64,000 nt of DNA, taken from positions 105,042 to 169,041 of the forward strand of contig NZ_JACJPY010000001.1 in assembly GCF_014696345.1 (NCBI RefSeq), in the 5' to 3' direction. Made by a program: the position numbers and the translations under genes. A model generated the notes under the pieces. It saw only the letters and a list, made by a program, of their open reading frames with translations, was not told where the DNA came from and did no database searches. This stretch comes from Pseudanabaena cinerea FACHB-1277. Lineage in GTDB: Bacteria; Cyanobacteriota; Cyanobacteriia; Pseudanabaenales; Pseudanabaenaceae. Positions 59,302-64,000 of the stretch are shown here, in pieces. How positions within the stretch are numbered: the first letter of the stretch is position 1; each line of letters opens with the position of its first letter.

Positions 59302-59871
59302 TTACTGCTTAACGTCTTCAAGAAATACCTTTTGGGCTTCTAATACTGGGAGTTTTGCATTCAGCCAAATCACAGTTAGCACTCCTTGTTGTTCAAATCC
59401 CCTAGTAATAAAACTACTATCCCCTTTCACTTTGTTTTCCTCAATCGCCGCCTTTACATCTTTCTTTTCTGCGATAGAAGGGTATATAGAAATCAGGTTT
59501 TTAAATTCTTTGTCCTGACACCGCCACATTGCCAAAACATCTGATTCTGATGAGTGTTTAATACCACATTGCCAGTAGCTGACACCAGCGATATGACCAT
59601 CTAGTGCTTTCTCAAACAGTGGTAATACTTCTGGCTTTGCTTTGCCAGAACTCTTATATTTTTCTAGAGCAGTTTTGATGGCAATGACTTTATCGGTATA
59701 TTTACTGAAGTTAATACCTACACTTGTACTAGCGTCAATTTCTGTAAATGCGTTGAAAACTTCTTGTGCATCAGATATTGGGTATTTAGGCTGACTAGGT
59801 TTACTAGCGCAAGAAATCATGACAGAGCTAGCGATCGCAACAAATCCAAGTGCAAAATATCTATGTTTCAT
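59302..59871 (-). CDS. Hypothetical lipoprotein
   Basis: 189 residues. Signal peptide with lipobox (FVAIASSVMISC, Cys about residue 21). The mature part is helical with two further Cys (YWQCGIKHSS and MWRCQDKEF) that may form a disulfide. No family recognised. Monocistronic, between the repeat and the HNH gene. Confidence 0.75.
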   Translation of the reverse strand: MKHRYFALGFVAIASSVMISCASKPSQPKYPISDAQEVFNAFTEIDASTSVGINFSKYTDKVIAIKTALEKYKSSGKAKPEVLPLFEKALDGHIAGVSYWQCGIKHSSESDVLAMWRCQDKEFKNLISIYPSIAEKKDVKAAIEENKVKGDSSFITRGFEQQGVLTVIWLNAKLPVLEAQKVFLEDVKQ

Positions 59872-59922
59872 AAAAAAATCTATAAATACCTTTCCTTTTT
59901 ATCATGAAGTTAGGTTGGCTGT

Positions 59923-61239
59923 CTATGAATTATTTTGGTTACGCGAAAATTTTTCATAATGACTGGCGATCGCTTCAGGTGACGGACTAGCATAATCTCT
60001 TGGAGATTTTAATGGTTTGCCGTTTAGCTCTTTGTAACAGGTATTAAGTAGGCTAGATGAAACAACAACTTTGCTAGTATCTGGATCAATCGAAATCAGG
60101 TAAAGATCAAACAGGGTATGGATATCAGCACGAAGTAGCAAACCATTGGTAACGTGATTTGTGTCAGCGCCAAGATAGGAAAATATATGCGCTGCTTCTA
60201 GCGCTGATTCTGCATCACAGTCAGTAATCGCACATTTCCCACCATAGGCTTTTAATAAGTCAGAACGAAATTTTGGCTGTCCTTGACGCTGAACGATCGC
60301 TCTGTTAGTGCGCTCTCTAGCATCTGTTAAATTTTCTGGATTAAAATCTAATTTAGACTCAATATTTTCTCTGTCGATTGCAATTTCTTCTAAGCTTTCT
60401 ACAGGTAAATTAATTAATTGATCCGTATATTCATCTAGCCCTTCAGTCTCATCTTGATTTTCGGAGATCCACTCGTTAAATTTATTAAGCATTTCAGCAA
60501 GGCGAGGTTCTCTACCATCTCCAATCGATATAAATAGATCTAATAATGGGTATAGACAAACAAATGCTAGTTTAAGATTCCATAATTCATTTTCAAAATT
60601 AGCAGGAAAAAAGTAAGCACCAGTGCAAAAATAGAGGCTGTGTATATCTTTACCATCGGGGAGACCGAAGCGCTTTGTATCAATTAGTTTATAAAAATCA
60701 TCAGAATTTTCAGCAATATTTGAATTGTAATAAATTTCAAAATCTGAAAAAAGTGTATTGATCATCTCAATATTGGACTGCATTTCTTGCCTAACTTTAG
60801 AGACAAAGCTTGGCTCAACTGATGTTGAAAAAGGTTGGAAGACGACCCTAATACACCCCTGTGATAAGACATCAAAAGTAAGATAGGCAGGATGAATATA
60901 TATTTGCTTCCCACTAGCGTTTTTTATTGCAAGAGGTTGATCTTTTTTTGAACTTCTACGTTTGCCAGATAAACCCACATGGACGAGTCCATGTAACTTG
61001 TTTGTAGCTGCATTAGTTCTATTGCTTGGTGTATAAACATCGGTCATTCTTTCATAAGGAACAACCCCATAAATTCCTTTTATAAGTTCTACGCTGTCTT
61101 TTACAAGTAGCTCTAATCGAGGGAAGAAATGGTTCTGAAGTGCAGCAATGCGTTCTTTAACATCAGGGATTTTGAACACCTCTATATCTTGTTTATCAAA
61201 TTCTATTTCGTTGACAGTGCTTGGATGGATGATAGCCAT
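59923..61239 (-). CDS. HNH endonuclease (HNH_2 type) with large N-terminal domain
   Basis: 438 residues from the ATG at 61239; the frame's extension to 61281 is lysine-rich and unsupported. C-terminal domain about 330-390: FRSDLLKAYGGKCAITDCDAESALEAAHI then NHVTNGLLLRADIHTLFDLYLISIDP is the HNH_2 pattern with catalytic His in EAAHI and NG...DIHTLFD. The 320-residue N-terminal part (HPAYLTFDVLSQGCIRVVFQPF; LYFCTGAYFFP) is not recognised and may recognise modified DNA or a partner. Restriction or antiphage nuclease is the likeliest role. Confidence 0.85.
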   Translation of the reverse strand: MAIIHPSTVNEIEFDKQDIEVFKIPDVKERIAALQNHFFPRLELLVKDSVELIKGIYGVVPYERMTDVYTPSNRTNAATNKLHGLVHVGLSGKRRSSKKDQPLAIKNASGKQIYIHPAYLTFDVLSQGCIRVVFQPFSTSVEPSFVSKVRQEMQSNIEMINTLFSDFEIYYNSNIAENSDDFYKLIDTKRFGLPDGKDIHSLYFCTGAYFFPANFENELWNLKLAFVCLYPLLDLFISIGDGREPRLAEMLNKFNEWISENQDETEGLDEYTDQLINLPVESLEEIAIDRENIESKLDFNPENLTDARERTNRAIVQRQGQPKFRSDLLKAYGGKCAITDCDAESALEAAHIFSYLGADTNHVTNGLLLRADIHTLFDLYLISIDPDTSKVVVSSSLLNTCYKELNGKPLKSPRDYASPSPEAIASHYEKFSRNQNNS

Positions 61240-61273
61240 TAGATTTTTCCTTTTGTGTTTTTTGTGGTTTATT

Positions 61274-61315
61274 GCGATCACCCTTTACTTTCACAGAGAT
61301 TAAAGAAGCGATCGC
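61274..61315. repeat. 42-bp direct repeat, left copy
   Basis: GCGATCACCCTTTACTTTCACAG and on to AGCGATCGC; the same 42-bp unit with four differences occurs at 61649-61690. The two lie on the two sides of the Abi remnant. Confidence 0.85.
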
Positions 61316-61316
61316 G

Positions 61317-61503
61317 CTATACGACATCTTGCCAAATACCCATCTGCTGCCAATCAACAGGAAAACCCATAGCAACTAATCTCTCTGGCTGCTCAGAAAG
61401 TAACTTGAGAAGATGCGATCGCAAATATGATCATTCCCCTTGACTGAAGCAATCGCACCTGCTCTTCAAACGTCTTAGCAGGCTTAGGAAAATCGCGTGC
61501 CAT
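61317..61503 (-). pseudogene. Abi-family (Abi_2) gene with large internal deletion
   Basis: The minus strand starts MARDFPKPAKTFEEQVRLLQ then SRGMII, the family N-terminus, breaks up after FAIASSQ, and in another frame ends HLLKLLSEQPERLVAMGFPV then DWQQMGIWQDVV and stop, the family C-terminus. About 200 residues between them are missing. Abi_2 proteins include abortive-infection proteins such as AbiD/AbiF. The deletion point holds a GCGATCGC. Confidence 0.75.
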
Positions 61504-61537
61504 TAATTAATACAAAAAGTATCTCTATATACTAAGG

Positions 61538-61590
61538 AACCCGCACAGTTTCAGGGTACTTTCGCATAGCCTTGGCGGGTTTTGTTATTT
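61538..61590. terminator. Possible terminator hairpin
   Basis: AACCCGC (61538-61544) pairs with GCGGGTT (61575-61581), followed by TTGTTATTTT. The loop of 30 bases is long and no plus-strand gene precedes it, so it could instead belong to a small RNA. Weak. Confidence 0.3.
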
Positions 61591-61648
61591 TGATCATCAC
61601 ACTTTAAAGCTCAATTGTCAATATCAATTTGACGCTCGTAATAAATTA

Positions 61649-61690
61649 GCGATCGCCTTTTACTTGCACAGAGATTAAAGAGGCGATCGC
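61649..61690. repeat. 42-bp direct repeat, right copy
   Basis: Partner of 61274-61315, bounded by GCGATCGC octamers on both ends. Confidence 0.85.
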
Positions 61691-61842
61691 TCTTATTGGC
61701 ATATAGTATATTTACACTTATTACACTTACTTCAAAAAATCAACCCATCTCAACATCAGCAATCTTCAAATATTTAGATATTGAACGACCTACCAGATTC
61801 TGTCTTTGCACCTGAGCCAGACACCATACCCATATAACGCCT

Positions 61843-61911
61843 AGTCGGTCTAGACGGAGAAGAAATCATGTTACCTGACTCCATATATCAAGCCCTTCGG
61901 CAAGTCATTTA
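61843..61911 (+). pseudogene. Fragment of an excisionase-like antitoxin gene
   Basis: The frame RLVGLDGEEIMLPDSIYQALRQVI then stop resembles the N-terminal (DGEEI.LPDSVY..LRQV) part of HTH antitoxins of the excisionase type. It lacks a start and is followed at once by the small ORF at 61912. The stretch 61740-61842 before it is non-coding or too decayed to read. Confidence 0.4.
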
Positions 61912-62031
61912 ATGGAAAATGATTTAGCTGAAGACTTTCAAGATTTACAAGATTTGCGAGCCGCTAAACAAGAGGAATACAATCAACCTGCGATCGCCTT
62001 AAATGATGTTAAACAGTTGCTTGGTTTATGA
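61912..62031 (+). CDS. Small antitoxin-like ORF, origin of repeat sequence
   Basis: 39 residues: MENDLAEDFQDLQDLRAAKQ then EEYNQPAIALNDVKQLLGL. The acidic helix followed by LNDVKQLLGL is the usual C-terminal tail of small Phd-like antitoxins. The DNA encoding IALNDVKQLLGL and stop is also part of the intergenic repeats at 58141, 59026 and 63279. It may be a complete micro-antitoxin or the end of a decayed gene; no toxin follows. Confidence 0.5.
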   Translation: MENDLAEDFQDLQDLRAAKQEEYNQPAIALNDVKQLLGL

Positions 62032-62079
62032 GATTTTAGTTCAATCGCTATTTGAACTAAGTGCAGTAAAGGCGATCGC
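61990..62079. repeat. HIP1-rich repeat, right half
   Basis: Shares the second half of the unit (TTAAATGATGTTAAACAG, TTGGTTTATGAGATTTTAG, GTGCAGTAAAGGCGATCGC) with the copies at 58141, 59026 and 63279. Confidence 0.8.
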
Positions 62080-62144
62080 TTATAGTTTATAGTTAATTTT
62101 GAGATTATAATAAGTTGAGATGAGTGATCGCAGGAGCGAACCCA

Positions 62145-62603
62145 ATGACTCAAGCAATTGCAGAAAAAGTATCACTTTATGACCAAGATTTGAATCTGTG
62201 GCTGGAAAGAGCGATCACGCAGTTAAAGACAGGTGATTTAAAATCTCTCGATATTGAGAATCTGATAGAGGAGTTAGAAGGTTTGGCGGGTAGAGACAGA
62301 AGAGAGGTGATTAACAGGCTAAAAAGGTTAATCGAACATATCCTGAAGCGTCGCCATGTTGATTTGCCTGATTGTTTTAGGGGGTGGGAAGTGACGATCG
62401 CGAACCAGCGAGATCACCTTAAACAACTGCTCAAACAGTCCCCAAGCCTGAAGCAGCATTTCTTGCTATGTTTTGATGAAGCTTTCGACAGTGCGCTAAA
62501 CCTAGTTCAGATTGGTTATCCTGATATAGACTTTCCTACTACATGGCAATTTAGTCGCAATATTGAGGATGTTCTGAAGGTTAATTTTTGGGAAGAACTA
62601 TAA
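62145..62603 (+). CDS. DUF29 family protein
   Basis: 152 residues from the ATG at 62145, which follows AGGAG by 8 bases; the GTG at 62124 is less likely. LYDQDLNLWLERAITQLKTGDLKSLDIENLIEELEGLAGRDRREVINRLKRLIEHILK is the clear DUF29 start. DUF29 proteins are abundant in cyanobacteria, mobile-element associated and of unknown function. Confidence 0.92.
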   Translation: MTQAIAEKVSLYDQDLNLWLERAITQLKTGDLKSLDIENLIEELEGLAGRDRREVINRLKRLIEHILKRRHVDLPDCFRGWEVTIANQRDHLKQLLKQSPSLKQHFLLCFDEAFDSALNLVQIGYPDIDFPTTWQFSRNIEDVLKVNFWEEL

Positions 62604-62612
62604 CATCTAGAG

Positions 62613-62709
62613 ATCGCCACTCAAATAATCACATCACGAGGCGATCGCCTATTCATCCCACATAAACAGCGATCGCCTCTCAAAAAAATCAATTAAAGAG
62701 CGATCGCCC
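62613..62709. repeat. HIP1-rich repeat, left half
   Basis: Contains ACTCAAATAATCACATCAC, then GCGATCGCCTATTCATCCCA and CATAAACAGCGATCGCCTCT, matching the first half of the unit at 63279. Confidence 0.8.
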
Positions 62710-62759
62710 TGTTATTTCGTCTATGATAAAAATGTAGATTGAGATTTAATAAATAATTT

Positions 62760-62957
62760 ATGTTAAATTTACAGCTAGAAGAGCTAAAACCTTTGCTTAA
62801 GGAAGCCTTGCATGAGTTGTTAATGCAAGAACGTAGCTGGATTCTAGATTTATTTTATGAGGCGATGGAAGATGTAGCGATGGCAAAGGCGATCGCTGAG
62901 GGGAAAGATAGTGAGAATGTGGGAAGAGATGAAATATTTGAATTGTTTGAGCGTTAA
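62760..62957 (+). CDS. Antitoxin of a RelE-type pair
   Basis: 65 residues, helical: LQLEELKPLLKEALHELLMQERSWILDLFYEAMEDVAMAKAIAEGKDSE. Such short helical antitoxins with DVAMAKAI are typical RelB-like partners in cyanobacteria. It ends 2 bases before the toxin start. Confidence 0.82.
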   Translation: MLNLQLEELKPLLKEALHELLMQERSWILDLFYEAMEDVAMAKAIAEGKDSENVGRDEIFELFER

Positions 62958-62959
62958 GT

Positions 62960-63226
62960 ATGCAGGTTGAATTTCGTAAGACTTTTAAGCAAGATTTAAA
63001 AAATCTTAAAGATGGCAAAGTCCTGAAACGCATTCAAAAAGTTGTTGAAGAGGTGGAATTAGCAAACGCTTTGCCAGAAATACGCAATATTAAATTGCTT
63101 CAGGGACATGAAGATTTTTATCGAATTCGTGTAGGTGATTATCGTATTGGGTTATTTGTAGAAGGAGAAACTGTAGCTTTTGTTCGGATTTTGCACCGTA
63201 AGGAAGTTTATCGTTATTTCCCATAA
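62960..63226 (+). CDS. RelE/ParE family toxin
   Basis: 88 residues: MQVEFRKTFKQDLKNLKDG, IKLLQGHEDFYRIRVGDYRIGLF and VRILHRKEVYRYFP contain the RelE family pattern with RIRVGDYRIG and the C-terminal HRKEVYR.FP. Probable mRNA interferase. Confidence 0.93.
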   Translation: MQVEFRKTFKQDLKNLKDGKVLKRIQKVVEEVELANALPEIRNIKLLQGHEDFYRIRVGDYRIGLFVEGETVAFVRILHRKEVYRYFP

Positions 63227-63247
63227 GCTAAGTTTAGACAATCGTCA

Positions 63248-63487
63248 GCGATCGCTTCTCAAATAATCACATCACAAGGCGATCGCCTATTCATCCCACA
63301 TAAACAGCGATCGCCTCTCAAATAACTACATCACAAGGCGATCGCTATTTGCTAAAAGTAAAACCGCGATGATCGCTTTAAATGATGTTAAACAAATGCT
63401 TGGTTTATGAGATTTTAGTTAAATCGCTATTTGAATAAGTGCAGTAAAGGCGATCGCAGATATGGGATTAATCGAGGTCTAACTATC
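63248..63487. repeat. HIP1-rich repeat, full copy plus extra half unit
   Basis: 63279-63487 is a full unit nearly the same as 59026-59233; 63248-63278 is part of a further unit. Within it, codons for ALNDVKQMLGL and stop are still readable. Fills most of the 63227-63593 gap; nothing else is seen there. Confidence 0.9.
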
Positions 63488-63593
63488 GTTTAGATCAGAA
63501 TCATGTCATGCCAATAGCTAAAAAAGCAAAACTAGCTGTAGAAAAATATAACTAAGTTATGTGTAGGATGTCAGCTAGTGAATCTTGAGAAAT

Positions 63594-63935
63594 ATGAATT
63601 GGACAGTAAATTGGGAGCAACGGGTTACAGAAATCAGAAAAAGTTATAACTTACCATTCGGGCAAAACATCTTGACTCCGAAAAATGTTGGTATTGCAAG
63701 ATGTTCGATCAATGGGGAAACTTTTGAGATTTTTGCTATTAGTGGGAAAAAAGATATTTATAAGGGTGCTGTTGGATTGCCGAAAGACCCACCAATATTT
63801 AAGCTTTTAGATCCACCACCTATGCACGATCGCAAATACGACACCGAATATAACAATACTTCGGACATAAAAAAAGGGGAACAAAAAAGCTATTCATCGG
63901 ATAAGGTGCAAGTAATGAATCAAAGCACCAAATGA
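63594..63935 (+). CDS. Possible deaminase-type toxin fragment
   Basis: 113 residues from the ATG at 63594. NVGIARCSINGETFEIFAISGKK and PPPMHDRKYDTEYNN resemble the first beta hairpin and the DxEYK region of polymorphic-toxin nucleic-acid deaminases (A.....NG....FA.SG; R.YDSE), where the catalytic HxE/CxxC part follows. Here the frame ends in a low-complexity polar tail soon after DTEY, so the catalytic part is absent. Either a decayed or unassembled toxin end, or an unrelated small protein. Downstream sequence lies beyond the window. Confidence 0.5.
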   Translation: MNWTVNWEQRVTEIRKSYNLPFGQNILTPKNVGIARCSINGETFEIFAISGKKDIYKGAVGLPKDPPIFKLLDPPPMHDRKYDTEYNNTSDIKKGEQKSYSSDKVQVMNQSTK

Positions 63936-64000
63936 ATAGCATTAATGACATATTACCGAAAGTAGCAACCAAGGCACAACAGAAATTTCTGTCAATCCTG
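63932..64000 (+). CDS. Start of an unidentified ORF, cut by the window edge
   Basis: ATG at 63932 overlaps the previous stop (ATGA) and the frame MNSINDILPKVATKAQQKF stays open to the edge. Too short to identify; the overlap suggests coupling to the deaminase-like ORF, perhaps as its immunity protein or as its frameshifted continuation. Confidence 0.4.
   Translation, partial: MNSINDILPKVATKAQQKFLSIL

Noticed and set aside
57143..63487. CRISPR array formed by the HIP1-rich repeats
   Set aside because: Copies are about 200 bp long, irregularly spaced with genes between them, and vary in extent; there are no uniform spacers.

Overview
The window is cyanobacterial chromosome. The HIP1 octamer GCGATCGC occurs very often, there is an allophycocyanin alpha-B gene (apcD), and several proteins are typical of cyanobacteria (sterol desaturase/SDR fusion, DUF4388, Uma2 and DUF29 proteins, pentapeptide repeats). 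The mixture, with fermentative adhE/pflA, fits a Pseudanabaena-like filamentous cyanobacterium, but the genus is an inference. I saw no rRNA, tRNA, CRISPR array or intact transposase.

Layout. 1-15.8 kb is mostly core: 3' end of an SPFH protein, a TgpA-like transglutaminase whose catalytic residues look lost, apcD, an orphan NrtA/CmpA-like binding lipoprotein, a secreted dienelactone hydrolase, a Ser/Thr kinase with a repetitive membrane tail, a toxin-antitoxin (TA) pair, sdhA, pentapeptide proteins, an Rpn nuclease and gyrA. 15.8-24.8 kb is an accessory array next to the gyrA start: HigBA, HicB/HicAB, PIN toxins, ribbon-helix-helix antitoxins, an unusual reverse transcriptase and a P63C protein. 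Its blocks are separated by copies of the first codons and upstream region of gyrA. 24.8-29.4 kb holds a helicase/DUF2290 pair and small TA or nuclease genes, some broken. 29.4-37.9 kb is a three-gene vWA / FtsZ-like / coiled-coil membrane island lying between a 3' fragment of adhE and the complete adhE. 37.9-44.2 kb carries fermentation genes (adhE, mazEF, pflA) and metabolism. 44.3-48.5 kb is a minus-strand signalling cassette (PhnD-like, protoglobin, V4R-like, roadblock, small GTPase, DUF4388). 48.9-56.8 kb has a NACHT NTPase, glmM, a MITE-like element, a ferritin-like protein, bioF, a higBA module between two copies of the bestrophin gene end, and bestrophin itself. 56.8-64 kb is a second TA-rich stretch with decayed antitoxins, an Abi remnant, an HNH endonuclease and a family of HIP1-rich intergenic repeats.

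Main theme. At three loci (gyrA, adhE, bestrophin) an accessory segment is flanked by directly repeated pieces of the neighbouring core gene (185 bp, about 430 bp and 58 bp). This is what single-crossover integration of circular DNA carrying a piece of the target gene, or a recombination-driven tandem duplication, would leave. No integrase is visible. The integrated segments carry TA pairs or candidate defence genes, which could stabilise them. The cassette array at gyrA, the vWA/FtsZ-like island, the helicase/DUF2290 pair and the reverse transcriptase are the strongest candidates for something not yet described. All positions and alignments were made by eye; no database search was possible.
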